From: Thiomicrorhabdus sp. Milos-T2
GTDB lineage: Bacteria; Pseudomonadota; Gammaproteobacteria; Thiomicrospirales; Thiomicrospiraceae
Direction: 5' to 3'
Assembly: GCF_000702325.1 (NCBI RefSeq)
Contig: NZ_KL370891.1
Span: forward strand, 890,917-954,916
DNA: 64,000 bases
The notes beneath the pieces were generated by a model, which was not told where the DNA came from, made no database searches, and saw only the letters and a list, made by a program, of their open reading frames with translations. Below, in pieces: positions 8,823-17,980 of the stretch; the stretch's first letter is position 1; every line of letters begins with the position of its first letter. Made by a program: the position numbers and the translations under genes.

Positions 8823-9746
8823 ATGTCATATGCATTCGTTTTTCCCGGTCAAGGTTCTCAATCTGTGGGAATGTTAGCTGAGTTAGCAGAATCTCATTCA
8901 CAAGTTCAAGAAGTGTTTACTGAGGCATCAGATACATTAGGATATGACCTTTGGGATGTTGTGCAAAATGATGTAGATGGTAAATTAAACCAAACTGATA
9001 TTACACAACCCGCTATGTTGGCTTCAGGTATTGCTGTTTATCGTACCTTAGCGGCACAAAAAAACCTTGAACCTGCTTTTATGACAGGGCACTCATTAGG
9101 GGAATATACCGCATTAGTTGCCAGTGGATGTATGACTTTAGCGCAGGGTATTGCTTTAGTTGCTGAGCGTGGTAAGTTTATGCAATCGGCAGTTCCAGCA
9201 GGCCAGGGGGCAATGGCTGCGGTTTTAGGTTTGGAAGATGAACAAGTTGTTGCTGTCTGTGAAAAAGCAGAAGGAATTGTTGAAGCGGTTAATTTTAACT
9301 CACCAGGCCAGGTTGTAATTGCGGGTAATAAAGCCGCGGTGGATGCAGTCATGGAGTTAGCAACAGAGGCAGGTGCTTCACGTGTTGTGCCTTTGCCAGT
9401 TAGTGTGCCTTCGCATTGCTCATTAATGAAACCTGCAGCAGATCGACTAGCTGAGTCATTATCGGGTATGGAACTTTCAATGCCTTCAGTTCCTGTGCTA
9501 CATAATGTAAACTTTAATCAAGCTCAGTCAGTAGACGAAATCAAGGAATTGTTAGTTCAGCAATTATATCGTCCTGTTCAGTGGGTTGAAACGGTAAATT
9601 CTATGAAAGCTCAAGGGGTTGAGTCTCTATATGAACTTGGTCCTGGTAAAGTGTTGATGGGATTAAATCGCAGAATTGATCGTAAGATGGGCATGAAAGC
9701 AGTATTTGACAATGCTTCTATAGAGAAAGCACTAGCAACTCTATAA
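8823..9746 (+). CDS. fabD: Malonyl-CoA:ACP transacylase
   Basis: Transfers malonyl from CoA to acyl carrier protein. FPGQGSQSVGM lies at the N-terminus. The nucleophile Ser91 is in GHSLGEYTAL, the catalytic His is in VPSHCSLM, and the substrate Arg is in LVAERGKFMQ. At 307 aa the length is typical. An AGGAA ribosome site lies eight bases before the ATG. It is part of the fabHDG-acpP-fabF cluster. Confidence 0.96.
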   Translation: MSYAFVFPGQGSQSVGMLAELAESHSQVQEVFTEASDTLGYDLWDVVQNDVDGKLNQTDITQPAMLASGIAVYRTLAAQKNLEPAFMTGHSLGEYTALVASGCMTLAQGIALVAERGKFMQSAVPAGQGAMAAVLGLEDEQVVAVCEKAEGIVEAVNFNSPGQVVIAGNKAAVDAVMELATEAGASRVVPLPVSVPSHCSLMKPAADRLAESLSGMELSMPSVPVLHNVNFNQAQSVDEIKELLVQQLYRPVQWVETVNSMKAQGVESLYELGPGKVLMGLNRRIDRKMGMKAVFDNASIEKALATL

Positions 9747-9847
9747 ACTGAGGCCTTTGCAAGAGTCAAAAAGCTCTCAAGATAATTATTTAGAATTCGT
9801 TTAATTTGCTTTTATATTAAAAGCGTGCATCAAACAAGGTGGGAAAA

Positions 9848-10588
9848 ATGTTGACAGGAAAAGTGGCTTTTGTAACAGGTGCAAGCCGAGGAATCGGTAA
9901 AGCCATTGCATTAGATTTGGCTGCAAACGGTGCGACCGTAATTGGTACCGCAACCTCAGATAAAGGTGCTGAAGCAATTTCAACATATCTTGCTGAAGCT
10001 GGTGCAACTGGGGCAGGTAGATGCCTTAATGTTACAGATGGTGAAGCAATTACGACGGTTTTAGCAGAAGTGAGTAAAACGTTTGGTGTGCCTACTATCT
10101 TGGTAAATAACGCGGGGATTACTCGTGATAATTTATTAATGAGAATGAAAGACGATGAATGGGATGATATTATCCAGACTAACTTAAGTTCTGTTTATCG
10201 TATGAGTAAAGCTTGTTTACGAGGCATGATGAAAGCGAAAGGTGGTCGTATTATTAATATTGCATCAGTGGTTGGTGTTATGGGTAATGCTGGACAAACT
10301 AATTATGCGGCAGCTAAAGCGGGAATTATTGGTTTTAGTAAATCATTAGCTCGTGAAGTGGGTGCTAGAAATATCACCGTTAATACCATTGCGCCAGGTT
10401 TCATTGATACAGACATGACAAAATCCTTACCAGAAGAGCAGAGAACGGCTCTTACTGCACAGATTCCACTACAAAGTTTGGGTCAACCAGAGGATATTGC
10501 TAAATCGGCTACCTTTTTAGCCGGAGAGGGTGGTGCATATATTACCGGACAAACGTTAAATGTTAACGGTGGTATGTATATGATTTAG
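9848..10588 (+). CDS. fabG: 3-oxoacyl-ACP reductase
   Basis: NADPH-dependent short-chain dehydrogenase that reduces 3-ketoacyl-ACP. The Rossmann motif is TGASRGIGKA, NNAGITRDNLLMRM is the FabG-type NNAG region, and the catalytic Ser-Tyr-Lys lie in NIASVVGVMGNAGQTNYAAAKAG. The C-terminus GGMYM is standard. I use ATG 9848 rather than GTG 9839, because the GTG lies inside the ribosome site AAGGTGGG; this gives 246 aa, the usual size. Confidence 0.95.
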   Translation: MLTGKVAFVTGASRGIGKAIALDLAANGATVIGTATSDKGAEAISTYLAEAGATGAGRCLNVTDGEAITTVLAEVSKTFGVPTILVNNAGITRDNLLMRMKDDEWDDIIQTNLSSVYRMSKACLRGMMKAKGGRIINIASVVGVMGNAGQTNYAAAKAGIIGFSKSLAREVGARNITVNTIAPGFIDTDMTKSLPEEQRTALTAQIPLQSLGQPEDIAKSATFLAGEGGAYITGQTLNVNGGMYMI

Positions 10589-10735
10589 CTCTTTAAAAAG
10601 AGTTATAAATCATAGGGTTATTTTTTTATAAAAAATATTGATGGATTGAAGTTCGCTAAAACAATAATAATGCTTGAAAATAATTCAAGATAAGGCGAAA
10701 ATACGTTCAAATTTTTAAAATGTTTATTTTTATCA

Positions 10736-10741
10736 TATAAA
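10736..10741 (+). promoter_or_regulatory. Possible -10 of an acpP promoter
   Basis: TATAAA lies 18 bases upstream of the acpP start within a very AT-rich 170-bp gap after fabG. No good -35 hexamer is present. A separate acpP promoter is common in other bacteria, so this is plausible but weak. Confidence 0.3.
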
Positions 10742-10758
10742 ACAAGTTGGAGAACTCC

Positions 10759-10992
10759 ATGAGCAGTATTGAAGATCGCGTAAAGAAAATCGTAGTTGAG
10801 CAATTAGGTGTAGAAGAAGATCAAGTAACAGCTGATGCTTCATTCGTAGATGATTTAGGTGCAGATTCTCTAGATACAGTTGAATTAGTAATGGCTCTAG
10901 AAGAAGAATTTGATTGTGAAATTCCTGATGAAGAAGCAGAAAAAATCTCTACTCTAGCTCAAGCGACTTCTTACGTAGAAGCTAACCTATAA
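10759..10992 (+). CDS. acpP: Acyl carrier protein
   Basis: Small acidic carrier that holds the growing acyl chain on a 4'-phosphopantetheine arm. The attachment Ser37 lies in [18 protein letters not shown], the invariant DSL motif. The 77-aa product starts [17 protein letters not shown]. The ATG at 10759 is preceded by GGAGA at 10749-10753; an in-frame TTG at 10747 would overlap that ribosome site, so I reject it. A strong terminator follows, as expected for this highly expressed gene. Confidence 0.97.
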   Translation: MSSIEDRVKKIVVEQLGVEEDQVTADASFVDDLGADSLDTVELVMALEEEFDCEIPDEEAEKISTLAQATSYVEANL

Positions 10993-11033
10993 GTTAGAAA
11001 TAAGTAATTGGCTGTAAAGTCAGATACTTCTCA

Positions 11034-11057
11034 AAAGCCGTTTTAACGGCTTTTTTT
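11034..11057 (+). terminator. Rho-independent terminator after acpP
   Basis: AAAGCCGTT and AACGGCTTT form a tight hairpin followed by seven T residues. Confidence 0.88.
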
Positions 11058-11074
11058 GTATTTAACGTTTGAGA

Positions 11075-11095
11075 TATACTTTCGTGCAAGGGTCT
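11075..11095. repeat. Solo end of the GAGACC element
   Basis: ATACTTTCGTGCAAGGGTCTC matches the right end of copy B except for one base. No other part of the element is present, so this is a remnant terminus between acpP and fabF. Confidence 0.6.
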
Positions 11096-11120
11096 CACTA
11101 AAGTTTAAGAGGGTGCTATT

Positions 11121-12359
11121 TTGTCTAAGCGTCGAGTGGTTATTACAGGTCTAGGTGTTCTTTCAGCAGTAGGATTAAATGTTGAAGAGAACTGGTCAAA
11201 TATTTTAGCGGGTAAAAGTGGAATCGATTTTCTTACTAAATTTGATACAGGCGCCTATTCAGTAAAGTTTGGCGGTGAGCTAAAAGGGTTTGATGTGTCA
11301 CAACACATTGTGCCAAAAGAAGCCAAAAAAATGGATCCTTTTATTCATTACGGTATTGCTGCGGGAGCTCAGGCGATTAAAGATTCTGGCCTAGAAATTA
11401 CCGAAGAAAATGCTGGCCGTATTGGGGTATCAATGGGTTCGGGTATTGGTGGTATTGGTTCAATTGAAAAGCAACATAATGCGATGCTTAAGGGTGGACC
11501 TCGACGAGTTTCGCCGTTCTTTGTTCCCAGCTCAATCATTAATATGACATCGGGTAACTTATCTATTATGTATGGTTTAAAAGGGCCTAATCTTGCCATT
11601 GGAACAGCCTGTGCAACCGGTACTCATAGTATTGGTGATGCTGCTCGTATGATTCAGTATGGTGATGTTGATGTGATGATTGCGGGAGGTTCTGAATTTG
11701 CGACCACTGAACTTGGTTTAGCAGGTTTTGCCGCAGCTAGAGCGTTATCTACTCGGAATGATGATCCTCAAACAGCTAGCCGTCCTTGGGATAAAGATCG
11801 TGATGGTTTTGTCTTGAGTGATGGTGCTGGTGCTTTAGTATTGGAAGAGTATGAACAAGCCAAAGCTCGTGGTGCTAATATTTATGCGGAAGTTTTAGGT
11901 TTTGGAATGAGTGGCGATGCTTATCACATGACCATGCCAGCGGCAGGTGGAGAAGGTGCAGGTCGTTGTATGGTAACGGCGTTAAATAACGCGCAGTTAG
12001 ATCCTACTAAAATAAACTATATTAATGCTCATGGTACATCAACACCCGCTGGAGACGTTTGTGAGACAGGAGCGGTTAAATCAGTATTTGGTGACCATGC
12101 ATATAATTTAACCATGAGTTCAACAAAATCAATGACAGGCCATGCTTTAGGTGCGGCGGGTGCAATGGAGGCAGTGTTTACTGCTTTAGCTATTAAAAAC
12201 CAAACCTTACCACCAACAATTAATCTAGAAAACCCTGAAGATGGTTGTGATTTAGATTATGTTGCCAGTGGTGCACGTGATGCTAAGATTGATTATGCTT
12301 TATCAAACTCGTTTGGCTTTGGTGGTACTAATGCAACCTTAGTGCTTGGTAAAGTTTGA
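11121..12359 (+). CDS. fabF: 3-oxoacyl-ACP synthase II (KAS II)
   Basis: Elongating condensing enzyme of fatty-acid synthesis. It starts with TTG after AGAGGG (eight-base spacing), giving [18 protein letters not shown], the usual N-terminus. The catalytic Cys164 is in [10 protein letters not shown], one His in [11 protein letters not shown] and the second in [13 protein letters not shown]. The C-terminal [14 protein letters not shown] is the glycine-rich active-site loop. At 412 aa the length is normal. It is separated from acpP by a terminator and a remnant repeat end, so it may need its own promoter. Confidence 0.96.
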   Translation: MSKRRVVITGLGVLSAVGLNVEENWSNILAGKSGIDFLTKFDTGAYSVKFGGELKGFDVSQHIVPKEAKKMDPFIHYGIAAGAQAIKDSGLEITEENAGRIGVSMGSGIGGIGSIEKQHNAMLKGGPRRVSPFFVPSSIINMTSGNLSIMYGLKGPNLAIGTACATGTHSIGDAARMIQYGDVDVMIAGGSEFATTELGLAGFAAARALSTRNDDPQTASRPWDKDRDGFVLSDGAGALVLEEYEQAKARGANIYAEVLGFGMSGDAYHMTMPAAGGEGAGRCMVTALNNAQLDPTKINYINAHGTSTPAGDVCETGAVKSVFGDHAYNLTMSSTKSMTGHALGAAGAMEAVFTALAIKNQTLPPTINLENPEDGCDLDYVASGARDAKIDYALSNSFGFGGTNATLVLGKV

Positions 12360-12374
12360 TAGTACAGTCTATAA

Positions 12375-12569
12375 GAGACCTTTGCACCCAAGGGCATAAA
12401 CACGAGATAGGTGCGAAAGAAAAATGGGAGAAAATTTGCCTGATTGCGGCGGAAAACGCAGGGAATAGCTAGCTATTCGCAAGTTTTTCAACAAAAATCA
12501 GGGGAATTTTTACCCTCAAGGGGCACCTAGAACCATTTTTACTCGTGCATACTTTCGTGCAAAGGTCTC
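12375..12569 (+). repeat. GAGACC inverted-repeat element (MITE-like), copy B
   Basis: Starts GAGACCTTTGCACCC and ends TTTCGTGCAAAGGTCTC. It carries the central palindrome GAATAGCTAGCTATTC and the ACCCTCAAGGGGCACC block shared with A and D. The left terminus has a small insertion (CCCAAGGGCATAAA) that also occurs at the end of copy D. No clean target duplication is visible. It lies between fabF and pabB. Confidence 0.9.
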
Positions 12570-12669
12570 TAAAAGCCGAATTAGGCATGATTATTTGATT
12601 GTAAATCTTAGAACTCAAGTAAACTAATACGACTTGTTTATTTTTGAATTTAGGATAGAGATTAATTCA

Positions 12670-12747
12670 TGACTTTTTCGGCTAACCATCCCAACTATAC
12701 CTTTAAATACGGCAGCCAGTACTCAATCGTATGCAATCTCAGATAAT
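12670..12747 (+). CDS. Possible 25-aa upstream ORF overlapping pabB start
   Basis: ATG after GGATAGAGATTAATTC opens a short frame, MTFSANHPNYTFKYGSQYSI plus five residues, ending at TAA 16 bases inside pabB. pabB itself has no visible Shine-Dalgarno, so translational coupling is possible. The peptide has no run of Trp, Phe or other regulatory codons. It may be chance. Confidence 0.25.
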
Positions 12748-14188
12748 CAAAGTATTTAAACTCCCAGAGCTTCCAGGCCTGGTAGAACAGGATATCGATT
12801 TAACACAATTACATGAGTTAAATCCTGATCGTTATCCTTTTTTGCTTGAAAGTGTCGCCAAAGGTGGCTTGGGTGAGTTTGATATTTTGTTTGCTTATCC
12901 CCAGCAGAGTATGCAACTAGATAATCTTGCTGATGCACAGAGATTCATCAAGCAAGTTCAAACTGAGTTTAAATCACATATTAATCGCACAATCGATAAT
13001 CCAGCTAAACTGCCTTTTATCGGTGGCTGGTTTGCTTATTTTAGCTACGATTATGCACAAGTGGTTGAGCCCGTTCTAAATCTACCTCAATCTAAATTTC
13101 CTTTAGCTCATTTAACGCGTGTGCCAGCGGCTATTATTTTAGAACACGCTACGGGCAAGATGACTTTGATGGCAGAACCCGAATTTGCTGATGTCATTCC
13201 ACAAATTGAGGCGGATTTAACTAACGTTATTTTAGCTAATAGTAGCCAAACACCATCCAATCTTAAGGCTAATCAACAAGCTAATAGTCAACAAAAAGTT
13301 CAAGTCATTGATACACAAGAAGAGCCAGAAGCTAAATACTTAGCCGGCGTTGAAACTATCAAAGAGTATATTTTGGCGGGAGATGTTTTTCAGGTGAACT
13401 TATCTCGTCAATGGCAAGTTGAGCTTGCGCCTAACTCAGATTATTTATCAGTATACCGTGCATTAAAAAAATCTAATCCAGCGCCGTTTGCCTCTTTAGT
13501 TCATTTTAAAGATGGTGGGGCTGGTAATCATCACCAGGCCTGGCAGATTGTGAGTTCCTCTCCGGAGCGTTTAGTTAAATACCAAGCGCCTTGGGTAGAG
13601 ACTCGTCCTATTGCCGGTACACGTAAACGTGGTAATAATGAAGCAGCTGATAAAGCTTTAGTCACTGAGCTGATTGAACACCCAAAAGAACGTGCTGAGC
13701 ATATTATGCTAATTGATTTAGAGCGTAATGATTTAGGACGAATCTGCCAACCAGGTTCGGTTGAGGTAAATGAACTGATGGTGGTTGAAACCTATGAGCA
13801 TGTGCATCATATTGTTTCTAATGTAAGAGGTAAGTTACAGCCTGATCTTTCACCGTTAGATATTGTGCATGCCTTATTCCCTGGCGGGACAATTACTGGG
13901 TGTCCTAAAATTCGTTGTATGGAAATTGTGGCTGAGTTAGAACAAATGCCTCGTGAAGCTTACACAGGCTCTTTAGGCTATATCAATTTAGATGGTTCAT
14001 TGGATTTGAATATTCTGATTCGTACGATGATTCAATTTGAAGAACAGGGTAAACCCATTGTTCAATTTAGAGCTGGCGCAGGAATAGTGACTGATTCTAA
14101 AGCTAAAAATGAGCTTACTGAAACACGTCATAAAGCCAAAGGACTCATTAAGGCCTTTGATTTTAGCCAAAGCGATACCGAGTTTTAA
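12731..14188 (+). CDS. pabB: Aminodeoxychorismate synthase component I (anthranilate-synthase-like)
   Basis: Chorismate-utilising enzyme that makes 4-amino-4-deoxychorismate for folate. Signatures are DVFQVNLSRQW, SSSPERLV, IEHPKERAEHIMLIDLERND, VSNVRGKL and FPGGTITGCPKIRCMEI. The family assignment rests on homology and on the pabC-like gene that starts one base after its stop. The motif that separates PabB from TrpE reads RPIAGT here. E. coli PabB has Lys at the fourth position (PIKGT) and TrpE has Ala, so the catalytic-lysine route of PabB is absent or the enzyme is anthranilate-synthase-like. At 485 aa it is slightly long. It contains two copies of the palindrome family. Confidence 0.82.
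   Translation: MQSQIIKVFKLPELPGLVEQDIDLTQLHELNPDRYPFLLESVAKGGLGEFDILFAYPQQSMQLDNLADAQRFIKQVQTEFKSHINRTIDNPAKLPFIGGWFAYFSYDYAQVVEPVLNLPQSKFPLAHLTRVPAAIILEHATGKMTLMAEPEFADVIPQIEADLTNVILANSSQTPSNLKANQQANSQQKVQVIDTQEEPEAKYLAGVETIKEYILAGDVFQVNLSRQWQVELAPNSDYLSVYRALKKSNPAPFASLVHFKDGGAGNHHQAWQIVSSSPERLVKYQAPWVETRPIAGTRKRGNNEAADKALVTELIEHPKERAEHIMLIDLERNDLGRICQPGSVEVNELMVVETYEHVHHIVSNVRGKLQPDLSPLDIVHALFPGGTITGCPKIRCMEIVAELEQMPREAYTGSLGYINLDGSLDLNILIRTMIQFEEQGKPIVQFRAGAGIVTDSKAKNELTETRHKAKGLIKAFDFSQSDTEF
12773..12783. repeat. CCAGGCCTGGT, 11 of 12 of the palindrome
   Basis: Inside pabB, encoding part of LPGLV. Confidence 0.8.
13533..13544. repeat. ACCAGGCCTGGC, 11 of 12 of the palindrome
   Basis: Inside pabB, read as Gln-Ala-Trp. 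Confidence 0.8.
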
Positions 14189-14189
14189 A

Positions 14190-15101
14190 ATGTCAGGAGC
14201 GAAGTTAACAAACAAATTGATAAAATTGGATACTTGGGTCAATGGCGAGTCAGTCAAAAGTCTCTCAATTCATGATAGAGGTTTGCAATACGGTGATGGC
14301 TTTTTTACCACTATTTTGGTTCGTAACCAACAACTGCTGAATTGGCCAGCCCACTGGCGACGCATTGAAAAAAGTTCTCAAGCACTGTTTCTTCCAACCT
14401 TAGACAAAAGCTTGCTACAAAGCTGGATAAGAAGTGCCTTAAGCGAATATTTTCAAGCTAATAGTCAATCTGATTGTGTGCTTAAACTAATGGTAACCCG
14501 TGGAACAGGTGGTATGGGTTATCAAATGCCTGAAGAGATTCATCCAAACTGTATTTTTTTGATTAAACCCGCTCCCAATTTTATACAACAGGAATTTTTA
14601 GCAACCAACGAACCAATTGAAAGCATGGTGTCTATAAACCAAGCAAGCTCAAGTAGTCAACCAGGCCTGGTAGGTTTAAAAAGTCTAAATCGCTTAGAGA
14701 ATGTGTTAGCAAGAACAGAAGTGACACAACATGGGTTTGATGAAGGTATTATGCTCAATTGCTTAAATAATGCCGTTTGTGGAACACAATCCAATCTGTT
14801 TATTATTAAAGCAAAAAGCGTGTTTACTCCAAAGCTTGATGTAAGTGGAGTAGAGGGGACAACCCGTTATCAATTGCTATTTTTGTTAGAAACATTAGGC
14901 TATGATGTTCAGCAAGTTGATTTAAAAATAGAGGATATTCTGCAAGCGGATGAACTCTTCTTTAGTAATGCTGTTCGTGGTATTCAGCCGGTTAAAAGGT
15001 TGTTAGAGAGTCAATTTGAGTTGCAGCAAACTCAGAAAATACACCAGGCCTGGTTAAATTGGCAACAGCAAAATGCTACTCCTATTGCTCAATTAAAATA
15101 A
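14190..15101 (+). CDS. pabC: Aminodeoxychorismate lyase, PLP class IV
   Basis: Splits 4-amino-4-deoxychorismate to p-aminobenzoate and pyruvate. It is a fold-type IV PLP enzyme: WVNGESVKSLSIHDRGLQYGDGFFTT at the N-terminus, the PLP lysine in GLKSLNRLENVLAR, and DELFFSNAVRGIQPV near the end. The open frame extends upstream into pabB, but those residues do not resemble the family. ATG 14190, one base after the pabB stop, gives a normal 303-aa protein and fits translational coupling. mltG follows, the conserved pabC-yceG-tmk-holB order. It contains two perfect ACCAGGCCTGGT copies. Confidence 0.88.
   Translation: MSGAKLTNKLIKLDTWVNGESVKSLSIHDRGLQYGDGFFTTILVRNQQLLNWPAHWRRIEKSSQALFLPTLDKSLLQSWIRSALSEYFQANSQSDCVLKLMVTRGTGGMGYQMPEEIHPNCIFLIKPAPNFIQQEFLATNEPIESMVSINQASSSSQPGLVGLKSLNRLENVLARTEVTQHGFDEGIMLNCLNNAVCGTQSNLFIIKAKSVFTPKLDVSGVEGTTRYQLLFLLETLGYDVQQVDLKIEDILQADELFFSNAVRGIQPVKRLLESQFELQQTQKIHQAWLNWQQQNATPIAQLK
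14660..14671. repeat. ACCAGGCCTGGT palindrome (perfect)
   Basis: Inside pabC, read as Pro-Gly-Leu-Val. Confidence 0.9.
15043..15054. repeat. ACCAGGCCTGGT palindrome (perfect)
   Basis: Inside the 3' end of pabC, read as Gln-Ala-Trp. Confidence 0.9.
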
Positions 15102-15173
15102 TCCATTAAATTAATCAATTAAATTAATCGACTCTAGCAAGGGTCTCTAACAAACGAATTTCAATCTAATTTT

Positions 15174-16265
15174 ATGACAAACCAAACAGAACAAAATAAT
15201 AAAAAAGAACCAGACAAAAGCGCTAAACAATCTAAATTTGGTGTACTTAAATGGATGTTTATTTTTTTGTTGGTTGTTGTTTTAGGTAACTTAGCCTGGG
15301 CTTATAGTCAATATCATCAATTTATTTCCATGCCCATTGCGCACCAAAAAGCCCCAATCCAATTATCGATTGCTCCCGGCAGTTCGGTAACTAAGGTGGC
15401 TTATCAACTGCATCAACAAGGTTTTATGCAACACCCTAAGTGGTTTACTTGGTACGTTCGTTACCTAAATAAACAGCAAGTCATTAAAGCGGGTGAGTTT
15501 CAAATAGAACCTCATTGGACGGTTGGTGAGTTAATTAAAGGATTGGAGACCGCTAAAAATATACAGTACCCCGTTACGATTGTTGCTGGGCAAACGGTAC
15601 AACAAACCCTACAAATGATTCAAGCGTTACCTAAAATTCGCAAAGAGTTAAATATTGATGATGTGAAAAGCTTGCAGGCGCTATTTAATATAGACAAACC
15701 GATTAAATCAAAATATCCATACGCAACAATTGAAGGATGGTTACTTCCTGAAACCTATTATTATCAAGCCGGAGATAGTGATAAAAAGATTGTTTTAAGG
15801 GCTTATCAAGCATTACAAGACTCCTTAGACCAGGCCTGGCAAAAACGTCAGAAAGGTTTGCCATATAAAACGCCTTACCAAGCCTTAATTATGGCATCGA
15901 TTGTTGAAAAAGAGACGGGTTTTTCTGCAGAACGTCCGTTAATAGCGGGCGTGTTTGTGCGAAGAATGAAGATTGGTATGCGTTTGCAAACTGACCCAAC
16001 CGTTATTTATGGTATTGGGCAAAGTTATGATGGCAATATTCGCAAAAAAGATTTACTTAAAAAAACCGCTTACAATACCTATAAGATTGATGGCTTACCA
16101 CCAACTCCCATTGCATTACCCAGTGCAGAAGCGATTCAAGCCGCGCTAAACCCGACTAAAACAAAAGCGTTATACTTTGTGGCTAAAGGTGGCGGACAAC
16201 ATCATTTTTCTAAAACTTTAGTAGAACATAATAAAGCAGTAAGAAAGTATTTATTAAAAAAGTAA
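15174..16265 (+). CDS. mltG: Endolytic murein transglycosylase MltG/YceG
   Basis: Inner-membrane enzyme that cuts nascent glycan strands and is thought to set their length. A Lys-rich cytoplasmic tail is followed by one transmembrane helix (about residues 24-45, FGVLKWMFIFLLVVVLGNLA). The periplasmic LysM-like region precedes the catalytic YceG domain with IEGWLLPETYYY and ASIVEKETGF, whose Glu is catalytic. RMKIGMRLQTDPTVIYG and TYKIDGLPPTPIALP follow. At 363 aa the length is typical. tmk follows 45 bases later. A palindrome copy is at 15829. Confidence 0.95.
   Translation: MTNQTEQNNKKEPDKSAKQSKFGVLKWMFIFLLVVVLGNLAWAYSQYHQFISMPIAHQKAPIQLSIAPGSSVTKVAYQLHQQGFMQHPKWFTWYVRYLNKQQVIKAGEFQIEPHWTVGELIKGLETAKNIQYPVTIVAGQTVQQTLQMIQALPKIRKELNIDDVKSLQALFNIDKPIKSKYPYATIEGWLLPETYYYQAGDSDKKIVLRAYQALQDSLDQAWQKRQKGLPYKTPYQALIMASIVEKETGFSAERPLIAGVFVRRMKIGMRLQTDPTVIYGIGQSYDGNIRKKDLLKKTAYNTYKIDGLPPTPIALPSAEAIQAALNPTKTKALYFVAKGGGQHHFSKTLVEHNKAVRKYLLKK
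15829..15840. repeat. ACCAGGCCTGGC, 11 of 12 of the palindrome
   Basis: Inside mltG, read as Gln-Ala-Trp. Confidence 0.8.
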
Positions 16266-16310
16266 TTACTCTAAGAGCTTTTTGCTGTAAACGATTAATA
16301 AGGATTCACT

Positions 16311-16952
16311 ATGTCAGGCCAATTTATTACCCTAGAAGGTACCGAGGGTGCGGGTAAATCAACTAACTTGGAGTTTATTAAAGAGTGGTTGACTCGCCAA
16401 GGTATTGAGCACCTTGTGACACGTGAGCCTGGTGGTACTGAAATTGGTGAAGCCATTCGTGAAGTTTTACTCAATAAAGCCTATACCGCTATGCAAGCTG
16501 AAACCGAATTGTTGTTAATGTTTGCAGCTAGAGCACAACACCTTCAAGAAAAAATTATACCTGCATTACAGCAAGGTAAATGGGTAGTGTCAGATCGTTT
16601 TACGGATGCTACCTATGCTTATCAAGGCGCGGCTCGTGGAATGTCTTTTGAACGTATTGCTGAAATAGAGCACTGGGTTCAAAAAGGTTTTCAACCTAAT
16701 ACCACCTTTATTTTTGATTTGCCTATAGAGATTGGCATGGCACGAGTGGCCTCTCGTGGTGGAGAAATCGATCGTTTTGAACAAGAAAAACAAGAATTCT
16801 TTGAAAAAGTACGAGCGGCTTATCTGCAAAGAGCGTCATTAGCGCCGCAACGTTATCGTGTTTTAGATGCTAGCCAAAGTCTAGAAAAAGTACAGCAAGA
16901 TATAGTCTCCCGTTTAGAACTCATGCAACAAGCCGCGGAGCAAACGGCATGA
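16311..16952 (+). CDS. tmk: Thymidylate kinase
   Basis: Phosphorylates dTMP to dTDP. The P-loop GTEGAGKST is at residues 9-17, followed by REPGGTEIGE and the DRF motif in SDRFTDATYAYQGAARG. The LID region carries Arg residues (GMARVASRGGEIDRFEQE), as in the E. coli type enzyme. At 213 aa the length is normal. An AAGGA ribosome site precedes the ATG. The last four bases overlap holB, indicating coupled translation. Confidence 0.96.
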   Translation: MSGQFITLEGTEGAGKSTNLEFIKEWLTRQGIEHLVTREPGGTEIGEAIREVLLNKAYTAMQAETELLLMFAARAQHLQEKIIPALQQGKWVVSDRFTDATYAYQGAARGMSFERIAEIEHWVQKGFQPNTTFIFDLPIEIGMARVASRGGEIDRFEQEKQEFFEKVRAAYLQRASLAPQRYRVLDASQSLEKVQQDIVSRLELMQQAAEQTA

Positions 16953-17980
16953 ACCAATCAATGTCTGTGTATGAATCTTATCCGTGGTTAGCCCAACAGT
17001 GGCAGCAGTGGCAACAGCTGTCCGGACGTTTAGGTCATGCTTATTTGTTAGCGGGCCCGCAAGGTATTGGAATTAATGCCTTTGTTAAAGAGGTGGCACA
17101 AGCCGTATTATGTAAACAGCCACAAAATGGTCAAGCTTGTGGGCAATGTTCAAGTTGTCATCTATTTGCAACTCAACAGCATCCTGACTTTTTTGAATTA
17201 AGACGTTTAGAAGACAAAAAAGATATTTCAGTTGATCAAGTCAGAAGTTTAATCTACAAACTAAATGAAACCGCTCACCAAGGCGGTTATAAAGTGACTT
17301 GGGTCGAAGGTGTTGAGTACCTTAATCAATCTGCTTTTAATGCATTGTTAAAAAGTTTAGAGGAACCGGCTCCACAAACTTTATTTTTGTTAAGTACGCA
17401 TCAAATAGACCGTTTGCCGGCCACTATTAAAAGTCGCTGTCAGCAATTAAGTTTTACACCACCTGCGATGCAGGACGCCATTGGCTGGTTGCATAATCAA
17501 TATCCCCAAGGCGATGAAGTTTTAATAAAACGCGCTTTACGTTTAAATTGGGGAGCGCCACTGCTAGCTTTAGATTGGATTAAAGACGGCATGTTTGATG
17601 AAGATAGCCAGTGGAAAAACGATTTAAAACAGATTCAAAGTGGGGGTAAAACTGCTTCTCAAGCGGTTGCCGAATGGCTTAAATGGCAACAACCAGAAAG
17701 AGTTTTTGACTATTTTTACCAGTGGAGTGTTTCTGTGGTGCGTTCAGTCATGTATCAGTCACAAAACAAAGCCAATGAAATGAGTGTTTCTAATGGTCAG
17801 GTGCAAAATTGGTTACGTTTTCAACAAGCGGTATTAACCGCTAAACAAAACTGGTTAGCAAATGCCAATAAAGAGTTGGTAATAGAAAGTCTCTGTTTAG
17901 AGTGGTTAAGCATTCAACAAAGTGAAGAGCCTTTACAAACGGTTTTTCAATCGCATATTCAAAAAGGAGCTTTAGCATGA
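16949..17980 (+). CDS. holB: DNA polymerase III subunit delta'
   Basis: Clamp-loader subunit. The N-terminal AAA+ fold has a degenerate P-loop (AGPQGIGINAF, lacking GKT), as expected for the non-ATPase delta' subunit. Four cysteines (CKQPQNGQACGQCSSC) form the zinc module. The sensor-like SLEEPAPQTLFLLST and the SRC motif (IKSRCQQLSF) follow. At 343 aa it is near the usual length. It overlaps tmk and tatD by four bases on each side, so the three genes form a tight operon. Confidence 0.94.
   Translation: MNQSMSVYESYPWLAQQWQQWQQLSGRLGHAYLLAGPQGIGINAFVKEVAQAVLCKQPQNGQACGQCSSCHLFATQQHPDFFELRRLEDKKDISVDQVRSLIYKLNETAHQGGYKVTWVEGVEYLNQSAFNALLKSLEEPAPQTLFLLSTHQIDRLPATIKSRCQQLSFTPPAMQDAIGWLHNQYPQGDEVLIKRALRLNWGAPLLALDWIKDGMFDEDSQWKNDLKQIQSGGKTASQAVAEWLKWQQPERVFDYFYQWSVSVVRSVMYQSQNKANEMSVSNGQVQNWLRFQQAVLTAKQNWLANANKELVIESLCLEWLSIQQSEEPLQTVFQSHIQKGALA

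Noticed and set aside
9748-9780. AGGCCTTTGCAAGAGTC resembles the MITE end
   Set aside because: Only a short partial match with no partner end; could be chance or a very old remnant.
15130-15145. TAGCAAGGGTCTC resembles the MITE right end
   Set aside because: Short, no element attached; not strong enough to list as a separate repeat.
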